Origin: Acanthochromis polyacanthus
Lineage: Eukaryota; Chordata; Actinopteri; Pomacentridae
Reading direction: 5' to 3'
DNA length: 64,000 nucleotides
NCBI RefSeq assembly: GCF_021347895.1
Contig: NC_067121.1
Coordinates: 16,193,962 to 16,257,961, forward strand
The notes beneath the pieces were generated by a model, which had not been told where the DNA came from, did not search any database, and saw only the letters and a list, made by a program, of their open reading frames with translations. Positions 1 to 12,606 of this stretch are shown here, in pieces. The position numbers and the translations under genes are program-made. Position 1 is the first letter of the stretch. Each line of letters starts with the position of its first letter.

Positions 1-256
1 TCTTCATTATCCATTATAGCCCCCTCTGTACTGTCATTCAGTGATCGAAGCGAGACCCCTAAGGAAAGTTGGGAACCGAAGCAATAAATATAAATAAATG
101 GTTAGAGTCGGAATCGACATCGCTCAACATCCACACGAACCCCAACCGGAAACTGAAACCTGCGCGAAAGCGATGCGCAATGACACAAGATGGCGGCCTC
201 CTGCAGGTTGAGAACCGAGAAGTTATTCGTTGTTTTAAATTGATAAGAAATCATTA
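1..256. other. Unassigned flank, moderately CpG-containing
   Basis: This stretch lies left of the first recognisable repeat. A 69-codon reading frame at 69-278 runs through it and into the repeat arm, so it is unlikely to be a real gene. The composition (GAAGCGAG, CGATGCGC, AAGATGGCGG) is more CpG-rich than the sequence that follows. It could be the tail of an older transposon or a fragment of a 5' exon. I recognise no domain. Confidence 0.3.
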
Positions 257-293
257 CCTCCGCCAGGAGGTTATGTAATCACCGGAGTTTGTT

Positions 294-299
<6 letters not shown>

Positions 300-336
<37 letters not shown>

Positions 337-362
337 GTGTATGTGTGTGTGCGTGTGTGTAT
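300..362. repeat. (TCTG)n then (TG)n simple repeat
   Basis: About nine TCTG units are followed by an impure TG run. The tract is part of the left arm of the surrounding inverted-repeat element; the reverse-complement CAGACAGA tract sits in the right arm near 1021-1040. Confidence 0.9.
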
Positions 363-579
363 GTCTGTTTGTCTGTTAACAGCATAACTCAAAAAGTCAT
401 GGACGGATTTTCACCAAATTTTTACAGGATGTCCAGAAGAGCAAAAGTAACAATCGATTAGATTTTGGAGGTGATCCGGATCACTGTCTGGATCCAGGAT
501 TTTTTTGAAGGTCGAAGGACAATTGCGAGGGATGGCCGCCAGGCCATCTCTCAATTGTACAGACAGAGGTCGCCGGATC

Positions 580-961
580 GATCCCAGGCGACGGCCGAAT
601 TCCGCGCGGCCGGTTCGGCCTGCCCGAGCGAGTCGGGACCGACGGAACGAAGCGGCGGCGACGCGTACGGTACCGTCACGTGCGCGCGCAACGCTACCGT
701 TACGTGCGTGCGGCGGCGGCGCCGTCAAAACACTGTGCTGTTACACTGTACTTGAATGTTATGCTTTGTGCACAAAGATCCCGGGCAACGGCCGAATTCC
801 GCGCGGCCGGTACGGGCTGCCCTAGCGAGTCGGGACCGACGAAACGAAGCGGCGGCGACGCGTACGGTACCGTCACACGCGCGCGCAACACTACCGTTAT
901 GTGCGTGTGTCAAAACACTGTGCTGTTACACTGTACATGCATGTTATGCTTTGTGCACAAA
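580..961. repeat. Tandem duplication, two CpG-rich units of about 190 bp
   Basis: Unit 1 (580-776, 197 bp) and unit 2 (777-961, 185 bp) both start at GATCCC, run through GGCCGAATTCCGCGCGGCC, a GAGTCGGGACCGACG block and an ACGCGTACGGTACCGTCAC block, and end in ATGCTTTGTGCACAAA. Unit 2 lacks a short GC-only stretch (GGCGGCGGCGCC-like) present near 710-722 of unit 1. The units are otherwise very similar, so the duplication is recent relative to the arms or has been homogenised. Confidence 0.9.
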
Positions 962-1112
962 CTGTTAAAACTAAATTAAATCCGTCCATTACATTTTGGG
1001 TTATGCTGTTAACAGAGAAACAGACAGACAGACAAACAAAACTCCGATTGGTCATCTGTACAATTGAGCGATGGCCTGGCGGAGGTCTGCACTCTCCGAG
1101 TGCTTTTCTAGT

Positions 1113-4100
1113 TTAATATGTCTTTCTGAGCGGCGGTCGTCCGGGCGGACGAGCAAGAATGTAGATATCGTAATATCTACTCGTCCGGCCGAGTTTCAGG
1201 TCGCTACGGACGAGCTGACGAGCGCGAAGGTCCCACACTGTAGGGCAGCTTTATATTGTGAATTATGAGCATGAGATTATTTTTAGTATGTCATTATGAA
1301 TGCATTACACTAAAGAGAACTGCTCTGCTAAAGCAGGCTGTCTGTATTTTGTTAACAAAAAATTGTGTTTCAAACTACTGGTATTCCATGTTCCTTTAAA
1401 GATCCACTATTGGTATGTGAAATTGCTAAAAAAAAAAAGAAAAAAAAGTATATTCATGCCTTGTGAATCTCTATTGGGTTTGCAAAGGTTAGAAAATAGG
1501 ACCAAGAGAGGTTTTCTACTAAAAGAGACAGACATCCTTGAGGCCTATTCTTTCCACATGGTTCTCCGCATCAATAATACAGACTGACATGCACAAGATA
1601 CTCTCAAGGAGAGCCAGTCAGTTTGCGTCACCAGAGTGCTTGCCGTGAAGTAAACAAATGAAAACTGACAATCCTTGTGATAGTCCATACATCTCCATGA
1701 ACAGAATACATCCTTGTCTACTCTGTCCAACCCGTATGGATTTTCCACAGAATCCAGGTGGCTTTGTTTTCTGTAACAACAGACATTACTGAGACAAAAG
1801 GAGCACCTCCCCAAAGATAGAAAAATAGTTTAGAGTTAATTGAAGGTTCTTGCAAAATATGAAAAAAGAACGTCAAGTGACAGCGAGAGTGCTCAGTAAA
1901 CGGGTATGCAATACAGATCAGATGTACTGAGCATCGAGGAGCAGCCGCACTGAGAACATGAACTAGTAAAATGTCTGTCAGGAGTTGAAACGGGCCTTGA
2001 AGAGTGTAGAAATTGTATTAGTTGCAACAATGCATGGGTCCCAGTGGGATTTTATAACAGATGTGTGGGAAAGAACAAGGATTTGTTGAAAATGCATTTA
2101 ACTGTAACAGTAATCAAATTTGTATTCAGATTTTTTTTCCCAGCAAGTTTAACAATGGTTTATTCGGAAATCTACATAATAGAACGATACTGCTGACATG
2201 ATTGCATCCAGTAGTAAGATATAATGGTGAACACTTAGCAACATTTAAAAAATATGAATTTTGGCAAATACATGCACGATATCGGTTGTATATGATTGTA
2301 AACAGCAACAATTTTGTTAAACTGCGGTTGATGAGCATGTGCTTTAAATTAAATATTTTTGCCATATTACAAGACTTATGCCAAGGTTTAGGGCTATGGT
2401 CCATCTGGGATCCAAAATTCTCAGGACTGAAAGCATCTGACAAGAATTCTCTAGTGTTTGTGTGAAAAATCCGCTAGGTCTGGCAAAAACAAGAATGAAA
2501 AGAAGAAACAACAGTCAGTCACATAATGCATACGGATTTGCTCTAAACTTCTTAATTAGTTGAGACAGTTTGCTTAGTGGCTTGGCATTTTAGCCACAGG
2601 GGGCCTCATACAGTAGATTATATTGGACATGCTACCAGAAGGACACAACCTAAAAGGCTGATTCATGAGTCTAAATCTTTTGCTCCACTAAAATTGTGTA
2701 AAACAAACACAGAGAGCACAGCACATAACATTTTCCACACTAAATTTGATGGGTGGAATTTGCCGTCTTTCATACAAAGTCTTGGTATCTTAGAAAAGGT
2801 GTGGAAAATGTGCGTCAAACTTAACAATACAAGGACACAAGCAATTTGCAGAAACAAGCAATTACCCTTTTAAAATTTCATGCAAGTCTATCCTACATAA
2901 ACTTGCTATCACAGGAGTCATTCAACAGCGTCAAGGCCTAGATAGAGATGTTCATTAGCCTATTGCTGAGACAAACACATTTGATGGATTAAACAGTCAA
3001 ATATAACAAGATGCTTGAACTGCTGTCCTGGTTGTTAAGCGAGATCAAAGTGGGGCCTGAGGGTCTGGTAAGTATGGGGAGCAGGATTGGTTCAGCAGCG
3101 CTCCAAAAGAACAAGTGCTGGACCAAGGAGATATGACATCAGACGTGTGCACTGCATTCCCCGAGGCCTGTTCTTTCAAAACTGTCAGCCTGCTCTACAC
3201 CAAATGAGCTGCAAAGAAGGAGGGTGCAAACATCCTTTCAGAAAGCACTTCTAATCTAACAATAAGCATAAGCCTCATTTAGTAATGTAACATCTTAGTG
3301 AAGCTGGCTGAGTATGGAAAAAATCTGTTCAGTGGTTTTAGTTGGCACCCTCTACAAACTGTCAACCTACTATGAAAAATGTGACACATTTCAGGGAAAA
3401 TCAGACTCAAAGAGCCAGTTAGCAATTATTGCCCTGTGTATAATAATAGGTGTGGTTGGGTTTTATTTCCATAAAAGATTATTTTTAATTACAAATGCTT
3501 GCAGTATCAGCAAAATGCTTTGTAATACAAAAAGCACTCAAATTGCATGTTATGCGGCAACGGAGACCCAAGGTTTTGAATTTCAAGCCAGAGAGAATAG
3601 ACATCACATATGGATATTAAACATGTGAAAGTGTGTGACACTCCCTCCAATGCAGTGCTTTTCTCAGTGACGCACACTGTATTTGCTTGCTGACAGAATG
3701 CCTGTCTGCCTGTGCTAGTGAGCATACAGTCAGGAGACAGAAATGCTGATAAAAAGCTTCGCTTCCAAGTACATCACAACGTACAGGTCTGCGTTGGCAG
3801 ATTTCATGACATTTGAGCAACACAACTGAGTATTTTTTTTCTGATACAGGCTCAAACTTTCCAGAATCCATTTGGCCTGGCTGTGTTTATTTTTACCTCT
3901 TGTCTGCTGAAGGCCAGAAAATACTCAATGTGAAGCTTTGGTCTGACAATCAGAAGGCTATAGAAAGGTCTCTTCTATGAGCTGAAGTTCACAGTTTTAT
4001 GGCACTAAACAGCTTAAGACCAAATGCCATATTGAATTGGATTCTTTATGCAAACGACCAACTGCTCATCCAAACCACTTCACATACAACACTGTCTACG

Positions 4101-6098
4101 TTGTTAAAACCAAAATTAGCTGATATCTTATTAAAGATACCCAGCATCATAGAGAAAGAGAAAGCGAGTTAACCTTATGTGGCTCTGAGTATAACGCACA
4201 GTCATTGCATTCATTCAGTAAAATACTGAAATGTACCATTACACAGGTGAAAACTAAATGAATCAAATTCTAGACTGAATTGCTACACACACCACCACCA
4301 ACAGGTTTACTATTCGCCCTGTAAACACTCCCCTTCCATTATTTTGGACTGCTTCCCATCACAACTTTAGATTCAGTTACCTCTGAAGAAATATAAAGAA
4401 CTTCTTCTTTTTAGAATCAGTCATTCTCCTAACAAACAGCAACACTAACATTATTTTTAATAAATTTGAAAAGAAGCCATATAGCAAAGGATTTTCCCAA
4501 ATGTGGTGAGAACATCAGCTAAGGAGCTGGTCGTGCTTCACAGACTTGATTCACCAAATAATTGTCTTAATGTGCCTAAATCCACACAGAAATGCATGAA
4601 GATATGTCTGAGAAAATGGCATCCAGTACAGCATTGTTGTCATACAAGGACGTATTACCACCATCCTTGTGTAAAGTGTGACCAATCGATTTAACTTCCT
4701 TTTGAAAAACAACACCCAGACTGGGGAAAATCAGCATCTGCTCTGTCCCAGCCTCTGTTATATCTGCGCGCCATTCAATGACATATGATATCATACATAC
4801 CCACTCACTTTCTGAGAGATGTAAACAACGGAGAAAGGAAAAAGAGGAAACTGTGAGAAAGGGGAGGAGATGAAGGTTTTTGTCTCCACATTTCTCACGG
4901 TAGGTATCGGAAACAACCAGATGCTGTCAATCACAAGTGAAGGCCAGAGAATAGACTGCCCTATTTATCTAATGAAGAGGTCAAGGGGTGGGGGTGGGGG
5001 GTAAGTAAAGCACAGACAAGACCACCACAATGTCATAGTCAAAGAACTCATTCTGCTTCAACTCATTCCGAAGCAGATCACCCACTGCATAGCATGGTAT
5101 TATGAAGAATAAATGCACATGTCACAACAGTTTGTCAGAGGTTCATAAAGGATGGGAAAACTCTGCAATGTCAAGCAACTAAGCTCTCTCCTTCTAACTA
5201 GGTATTAAGGCAGACAACTTGTATTCTGGGCTGCAAAGTTGATTCAAACTTTCTTCTATACTAAACACGATATTCAGTCGAATTAAGAAGGTTAAATGGG
5301 AAACATATTCACATGCAGTGCAGTGACATGGCGGACATAAAGTAGATCAGTAACTTGATTTCCATTGTAACCAAGGCTTATTCTGCCTCACCAACTTTCA
5401 GTGTATAATTTTTATACAAGTTTGAACTTGAGTTTTACATACACTAAAAAGTTCAGCACGTGTAGTGTCTGCATTCATTTGGTACACTGTTTGCCAAATT
5501 GAAAGGCACACACAGAAGGTTTTTGGAGCAAATTTGCATACCACTACAACCCTAATGAGGGCAAATGGTTGCATGAAATGACCCTTTCTTTCATCTAGCC
5601 ACTTCATTCCATTTTCTTATGCCAAAGAAATAACTGACTATGAATGGCAGACATGACAGAGAAATCTGCATTCTCTGGAAGATATTTACCTAGGAAAATC
5701 AAGTTTCTGTAATTCCTACCCCAATTTATGGAAAGCAGGTTCCTTGTTGACATCACAATAAAGAAATCAGCTTAGTGGTCAAAGCTGGTTGAAGTTTACT
5801 TAAAAACATAGTCAAGTACTGGTAACCTCTGCTGGAGGGGTGTAACATCCACAAAACTTACAGCTTGCATTCAATGGTCTTTCATTTACCATAGAATTAG
5901 CCTAAATGTGTCTTAGACAAGTGTGGTATATTTAGAATAAAAATCAAAGGCAGCGGTGCGATTTACGCTATTCACATCCAATTTATTCTTATATTGATGT
6001 CTGACTTTATTTTCATGTTTTACACAGTTGCCATAATTCAGACTCACGCTCATACTGCTTTGACACAATACCATCAATGCAAATTTCTTGATTTCAAT
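1113..6098. other. No gene or classified repeat recognised
   Basis: This is AT-rich sequence with only short, unrelated reading frames (none above about 105 codons, none with a recognisable motif). A good donor-like TCTGGTAAGTATGG occurs near 3064-3077 on the plus strand, but no acceptor or coding frame pairs with it. A G-rich patch at 4984-5003 has three G runs of four to six. It is compatible with a large intron or intergenic DNA. Confidence 0.6.
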
Positions 6099-6436
6099 AA
6101 GGTCCAGTGTGCAGGATTTACAAGGTAGAAATGAAATATAATATTCATAACTGTGTTTTCTTTAGTTAATCATCATCTGAAATAAGAAGTGTAGTTTTCA
6201 ATACTTTAGGATGAGTCCTGTACAGGGTGCAGGTCGTCTTCACCTTATTGCACCGCCATGTTTCTACAGGAGGTCAGAATGAACAAAACCAAACACCACC
6301 TTCATGTTTTTAGTGGCAGCCATAGTTTCTCCTGCATGCTTTTGTTGGAGGATTAGGTGAGATGAGGGAGTCTTCAGTTGGTTGCAATCTCCAACCTCCA
6401 CTAGATGACACCAGGTTCTACACACTGGACATTTAA
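6099..6436. mobile_element. Short MITE-like element of a common fish repeat family
   Basis: The left end has GGTCCAGTGTGCAGGAT and the right end, reverse complemented, reads TGTCCAGTGTGTAGAACC, giving imperfect terminal inverted repeats. The interior contains a CACCGCCATGTTTCTACAG block and a CTCCACTAGATGACACCA block that I recognise from a repeat scattered through percomorph genomes. There is no coding capacity. Exact ends and any target duplication are not clear. Confidence 0.6.
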
Positions 6437-7256
6437 GACACAGTCAATAAAAACACAACCTGTGGAAATATAGAAAATAAATAAATAAATAAAAGAGCCT
6501 TTGATCTGAGGTTTTAATGATTATGCAAGGCTGCCTTGAGCAATAAAAACTTTAGTCTATACGTGCTGAAGACTATCATTAGCTCAGCCTAGTTTTACCT
6601 GCTTTACAGCTGAAAAAAACTCTACACAATATTGAGGTGCAGATTCTGTAATCCCCAGTCAAGCTCCAGTAATGACTGCTGGATTGCACTCTTACTAGCT
6701 ATAACAATTAGTTGTTTCAACCATCAGTATTATTTTTTAAAGCTCTACAACAAATTCCTTGGGTATTATGACTTTGTGGGGGGCTCAGTTGCTGATGGTG
6801 TTCATTTGTGTGTGACAGATTAAAACCATGTGTGGATGCCCACTACTTAAACTTGCTTTCTCAACTGAACAGTTGATCTCTAGACATGCCTTACCAGGTA
6901 AGGGTAATCTCACTTCTTGTAAAATAAGGAAAAGAGGAACAACTGGAACCACTTGTGTCTTTTTGTCCTTTCAAAATAGGGCTTTTTCCATCAGTGACAG
7001 ACATGGTCGACCACACAAACACAACCTCCCTCTTTCATTCTTTCTTCAAGTCTTTTGTTTAAAGGTAGATGTGTTTCTCCTTCCAACCAGAATGTTCCAT
7101 ATTTGTCCAAAGAATGTTCCTTAAACCAAAATAACATAGGCATATCCCACATGTTATATTCTGAAAGTGCTATAAATGGAATAAGGCCTTGTAGAATATT
7201 TAAAATGAATATACACTTTATATAACCTGTGTTCAAAGTATCACATTTGGAAAAAT
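6437..7256. other. No feature recognised
   Basis: The sequence is unremarkable and AT-rich. Overlapping reading frames on both strands around 6830-7320 have no recognisable motif, and the minus-strand one runs into the neighbouring repeat. Confidence 0.5.
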
Positions 7257-7621
7257 AAAAGCACTCAGAGAGTGCAGTACTCCGCCAAGGGTGCTCAGTT
7301 CTTGCATGATTTCTGACAGACAAGTCTGCAGCGGTAGTAGGATCGCAACCATGTGATCGTCACCAGGCAGCTGAAGTAGTGTTCACTTGTTGTCATCGTG
7401 ACAGCGTGCCGCTATGATACAGAAATCTTTAACAAATCCGTGGATCCGGACTGTAAGCCTCATCACTGCCAGAATCTAATCACTTGGTCCTTGTGTCATT
7501 TCTGACCTTCTTTGAAAATATGATCCAAATCCGTTGGTCCGTTTTTGAGTAATCTTGCAAACAGACACACACGGACAGACAAATCAACACCGATTGTCAC
7601 ATAACTCTGCCGCGTTCCTTG
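7257..7621 (+). repeat. Interspersed repeat family R1, copy A
   Basis: The copy opens with a terminal hairpin (GCACTCAGAGAGTGC) and TACTCCGCCAAGG. It continues with GTAGGATCGCAACCATGTGA, AACAAATCCGTGGATCCGGA, TTGGTCCTTGTGTCATTTCT and a CAGACACACACGGACAGACA block, and ends with ATTGTCACATAACTCTGCC. The same ordered blocks recur at 14.5, 40.9, 46.4 and 48.9 kb in this window, and the ends resemble the arms of the element at 257-1112. It is non-coding and probably a non-autonomous DNA element. Confidence 0.8.
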
Positions 7622-10600
7622 ATAATAATGATAATAGTGGAATACTGGTATGCATATAAATGCAGTCTCTGCATGTAACAAAAGCAGACTGTGACAAACT
7701 TAATGAATAAACTGTGATAAGCATCTGTAGCGATACAGTCACGTTTTCATTACAAATTGTATCTCTTTACTAAAATATACTAATACCATCGCAATATTCA
7801 TATGGTTGGTTATAAAGTCACCTGTGTCACAGTGGAGCACAAAGGGACAAAACAGTTGAGAACGGAAAAGCCTACGAAAAACACCAGAGCAATATTTCAA
7901 AGCTTTGATGGTTGCATTACAGTGACATTTCAATGAGACTTTCTGTTTTCAAACCTGTAAATAGCATATTGACTGGCACTCTTACCCTTTCAAAGCTGTT
8001 GGCTGCAACTCTGAATGAAAGCATCTTCAAAAACCCCTTTTTTGGGGAAAACCCTCAGGCCATTGTCATCTTCGCTTTTCGAAGGTCAATACCACACAGT
8101 ACTTGAACCATAGCCATCCTCAGCAAAAGATCCAACCCAAATGCAACACCAAGCCTGCCCAACTGATAAATACTTTTGCACCATGCCATGTTCTATTTTA
8201 TGTAGCTTCAAGTCCAAAATAGGCAGCAAGGATTTAAATGGAAACACGGACATACAAAAACTTTCAAACAGCTAAAGAGGAAAAAAGAAGGAAGCTAAGG
8301 TTTAAGTATTTCTACCTGTATTAACTTGGTCCTTCTACACAAAACAGATGATTGAATTTCTGTTGATTTCATAAAATGAATCTCAAACATGGAGGGAAAA
8401 AACTCATTTGAATTTTCAATAAAAACCATTTAAAAAACACCCATAGCAAGGAAAACATTCCCAGAATTTCTATAGTCACAGTTTTTTTCTTCATAAAACT
8501 TAAAAAGCCTGCCTTCCTGAGGTAGTGGAAGTTGTATGCTGTACTTGTACTCCCTTGGTAAATGTGACATATATTTGATTACAACATCTGCATAATGGCT
8601 AATGCTGTTACCATAGTAACACCTGTGAGTAATGGCTTTGTTAAGAGGAATAGTTACACCCCATTAAACTGCTGTAATAGTGCATGGCAGTCATCTCAAT
8701 AACCAGGGACAAAGCAATTACCAAGTCATTAAAGAAGGAATAGACTAATACAACATGGCGCACACAAGTATGAGTAACATGCCTTGAGATCTGCCTGTGT
8801 TTTTTGAGATAAAAGTTAGATTTGTGTATACAATCTATGTGCTTTGTAGAACTCTGGGGATTACACAATCAACTACAGATTTGGTTTTGATTTATTGTCA
8901 TTATCTGTGCATTTGCATTGAAATCGCTCCTTGTTTCATGAATATGAAACAAATTGCTTCCTCATCTTAGACTACACATGCTCTAATAGTGTCAGCTCGA
9001 ATACTGATTTCCACTGGGATTACATTCAGTCGTATCTTGATAATATTTTGATGGCTAAGTCAAGAATACTTGTTCACAGGAATACCATCCTGCTCTGTAC
9101 CCCCAAGCCAAAGACACAGCATGGCAGTACTGGCAATGATTGAGAGAACTCAAAATTCAAATGAGAGAAAGAGGAGATGGAGTGAAACAGATGTGCAGTT
9201 GTTCGGAGAAAAGCAGCATGCACACAGGGTAAGAACACGCAGCCACACACCACCACACACACAGCTATATACATGTGCATAGACAGCAGCGCCACTCAAT
9301 CATCCTGGTCGAGGGCCAATCCATCTATTGCTGGTTGACTGGGATCCAATCACCATTCCCAACAGGGCCACAATGAAAGAATGGCAGACAGCCTGTGAAG
9401 AAGCCCATTCTCTCATTTTAGATTGATGGGACAAATCTTGGGGCAGTTCACGAGGCATTCCATATCAAGACGAACATACCAATAAAAATTCACACAGCCA
9501 TACGGCACTGAGAAATAGGCCTCTGACCTTCGCCTCTGTATATTTTTGTTGCCAAAATGTCTGTTTTGCCAAGCTGTTGTTGTGGTAATTTAACCATAAC
9601 AGACCCATTAGGGTATGTCATCACTTTCAGTTTCATTTATCCCCAGTGGCTAACATTCATTTTATTGTGTTTATTGCTGCAAAATCTTAAATACAAAATA
9701 TTCTCTTATTAGCTATGCAGAAGCAACTTCTCAGTTGTCTCAGTTGGCAATTAAAGCAGTTAAGAAAGATAATTGCAATGTCTTACAGTTAGTCAATATT
9801 GGAGAATCTAAGACAGTCATGCCTAACAGAAGGCTAAGGGCTGGGTTCCATGGTCTCTCAGAACTAGTTCTTGAAATATGCTGTCCAACCGCATCAGAAA
9901 TCAAATGTGTTTACAGCAGTTTCAAAAGGCCACACTGGAAGGCAGAGTGAAACTCTGGCCGTCACAGAGAGGGGGGGAGGGTTTTTTTTTTTTTTAATTG
10001 GGGATGGTGACACACACTTGCAGAAAAACTTTTTAGTTCCAATACTAGGAGTGCTACATTGGGTTGTTCACATAAAGTGGCACAAATAGCTAAGTAACAA
10101 ATGAATAGAAAGAGAAGCAGGTTGCCCAACACCTTTGTCACCTCCAAACAGCTGCTCAATCATGGAGTGAAGTGGGTGTGAATGTTGCATCATCACTTTC
10201 GGAAAGTTACTAGCTAAAGGAAGAAAAGAACACAACTTTGACTACCAACATTACTTAGTGACGGAAAATACTTATGTTGCCTTTTCGGGACAGACAAAAG
10301 ACTTTCAATTGAAGATGAAGATGTTGGTTTTAGCTGGAAAACCAACAAACTGAATTAATCATTTTCTACTTATTCCTTTCATTAATAAATGTGCTGTTAC
10401 AATAGCTGTATCACACAGCTAGTAAGACAATTTAGTGAAAGTCTTTGGTAAAATCCCTTAGTGTAACTTTAACTGACAGTGAATAATTAAAATATCTGAT
10501 TTTTAACAACTACACAATATTATGTGGTCTGCAAATGCTGTATTCACAAGTAAACCTTCTTAAGTAACATGAACAAAACTCCCTAAATCTTTTTGTAAAT

Positions 10601-11078
10601 GTAATAAGCAGTAACATGGAAAATCGCAGAGAATTGCTATTCATGCATGAGACCTGATGTGGGGGTGTGAGGAAACTGCAATGCCAACATACAGACAAGG
10701 TGCTGCTGGCTCTGCTGACAGTATGGCCCTTTTGTTTGTGTTTGCAGTCGTTTAACTACAAAAATCAGCCAGATACATCTGCTACGCACATTAATCACCT
10801 ACACATAGTAAAGTATTCATCATTTTCAGCTTTACTCCTGGTTAGACAGTAAAACAAACAACATACAGTATTTCTTTGTGTGTCTAAATTGCTTAATGGC
10901 ATGATGTCATATCTGCTCCCTGTGCCAATCTGACTAACTCTGAGGTGGCACCCTGCAACAACAAGAACAAATTTCAATATTCAAATGTGATTGTAATGTG
11001 AAACCCATTCCAAATTAAACCATCTCACAAAATACATTAAAACTCTTGTTTTCTTCACGCACACATGACTCTTAATTT

Positions 11079-11120
<42 letters not shown>

Positions 11121-11687
11121 AAATTCAATTCCCAAGTGCACAAGGCAAAAATTTGAAGAAAATCACATCAAACCCTTGAAGAATATGAACAAGGCCAAGT
11201 GCATGAAGTCAGTTCCATTTAAACATGCTTTGTCTTGCTGGAAGGCAATTAATCAGGGATTGTAAAGCCCAAAACAGCTTGCATGGGTTTTCATACAAAA
11301 TAAAAACAATTTCATGTCATGATAGTGAGTTATGTCTTGCTCTGTTATCATATATTTATAAAATGAGACTATAATTTCATAAACCTTCAAGATCATGTAA
11401 CAAATCATTTTAGCCAAAGCATTAAAATGATTTGCCTATTTTGTGAAGATCCCCATATATACAGATCTAACTCACTGGGGTATAGACACAAGATCTTTGA
11501 GGGTGTCATGTGGTGTCTGGCAATGGGACGCTGACAGTGGATCCTTCAGGTCCTGTTGGTTGCACAGTGAGGCTTCCACAGATTGGACTCAACACCTTGC
11601 TTTCTGCCGTGTTCATTGTGCCATTCCATTTCAGAACAGTGATTGAGATGATCAATGTCACTTGCCACTGGTTTTAAATTTGTGATT
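7622..11687. other. No gene recognised; simple repeats only
   Basis: This is long AT-rich sequence with scattered reading frames under 76 codons and no domain-like content. It includes a G run followed by a T run at 9968-9998 and the GA microsatellite listed separately. Nothing supports an exon. Confidence 0.5.
11082..11118. repeat. (GA)n microsatellite
   Basis: A perfect run of about 18 GA dinucleotides. Confidence 0.95.
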
Positions 11688-11689
11688 TT

Positions 11690-12019
11690 ATTCATCCATC
11701 CGTTCTCTATACACGGCTTCAACGCACACAGCGTGACTCACATTTCCGGGTTCATTATTACACACAGAAAAAAAGATTCCACAAAAAACGGCCATAATCC
11801 AACCTTTTACATCCAGACAACACAAGCCAGTAAACTATTTTGTCCAAAACATGTCCTGAAGTCGGTATAAAATCCACGAATCAGTCGTTTTCAAGGAAAT
11901 GCACCTCGCGATGTGCGTCCAATATTCCCCGTATTTTTCGTCATTTTTTAAATTTAAAAATAGAATATTAGCGATTTTTTTGTACTGAAATCGGCTGGAA
12001 TTGACTGAAGCTTAAAGGG
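11690..12019 (+). mobile_element. 5'-truncated copy of the TTAA-type MITE
   Basis: This copy matches the right 330 bp of the MITE at 21080-21624 with roughly 13 differences. It ends with the same ACTGAAGCTTAAAGGG terminus and a TTAA (12020-12023). The left terminus (CCCTTTACGCTTCAGT) is absent; homology begins abruptly at ATTCATCCATCCGTTC. Both copies preserve a short reading frame, but the differences include amino-acid changes and the frame ends at random, so it is not treated as a gene. Confidence 0.85.
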
Positions 12020-12117
12020 TTAAGTGTTAAAAGTATAAGCCAGTGGTCCCTAACCCCCGGGCAGCGGACCGGTACCATGGGTCATTTGGTACCGGGCCGC
12101 ACAGAAAGAATACATAA

Positions 12118-12606
12118 CAGTGTTTCCCCTGGGTTGAAATGGCTGTGAGGCGGTGGGGTGTAGGCAAGGGTCGATTTTTTGAAAATCAAGATGCAAAATG
12201 GGGCATTCTGGCACAATTTGGAGCACATTTTGTTGTATCTGTAGCCATTTCCAAAAACTAAATTAAATAAAATTTTCATGTTGACGCTAGGAACGTTCGC
12301 CAATCGGAACGACCGACATTTGAAACACGATCTCGCGGGATGTCATACGAGAACTGAGTGTTACCGACCAATGGGGATGTGCCTTGCTGTCTTCAGCCAC
12401 GGCGAGAAAAGGCTGCCATTCTGGCTTGTTGATTTCAGCGGCGAATATACCGGACTTATGTGTCGATGCTTTCTAATATTTAGCATTACTTTTTTTTTTT
12501 TTGGCGCGGACCAGTGAGGCGGCAATGTCGGCAAAAATGTAATGAGGCGGTGGCCTATACCAGCGAGGCGGCCTGCCTCGTCACTCATATAGGAGGGGAA
12601 ACACTG
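12118..12606. mobile_element. MITE nested inside the hAT element
   Basis: The ends are CAGTGTTTCCCCT and AGGGGAAACACTG-like (reverse complement CAGTGTTTCCCCTCC), 489 bp apart. The flanks repeat CATAA (12113-12117 and 12607-12611); because a C is shared at the junction, the duplication is five or six bp. Removing the insert restores the continuous hAT-like reading GAATA-CATAACTTAC. It contains a T run and short CGG/AGGCGG motifs near the right side and has no coding capacity. The ends look hAT-like, but the duplication is shorter than the usual 8 bp, so the superfamily is open. Confidence 0.8.

Larger units (their letters stand above)
257..1112. mobile_element. Inverted-repeat (foldback or MITE-like) DNA element
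   Basis: The left arm (257-420) and the reverse complement of the right arm (about 975-1112) share the same order of blocks: a CCTCCGCCAGG start, a CGGAGTTT block, a TTTGTCTGTCTG run, then CTGTTAACAGCATAAC and ATGGACGGATTT. The right end carries a small hairpin (GCACTC/GAGTGC, 1087-1102) and finishes TTTTCTAG. This block order is typical of a very abundant fish interspersed repeat. The centre (580-961) is a CpG-rich tandem duplication. No transposase is encoded; reading frames here are by-products of the GC-rich duplication. It is a non-autonomous element, superfamily uncertain. Confidence 0.75.

Noticed and set aside
411..979. Overlapping 60-106 codon frames on both strands, rich in Arg and Ala
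   Set aside because: They arise from the CpG-rich tandem duplication, repeat in both units, and exist on both strands; no domain.
4984..5003. Possible G-quadruplex (also 50110-50135 and 51547-51561)
   Set aside because: Each has only two or three separated G runs, short of the usual four runs of three.
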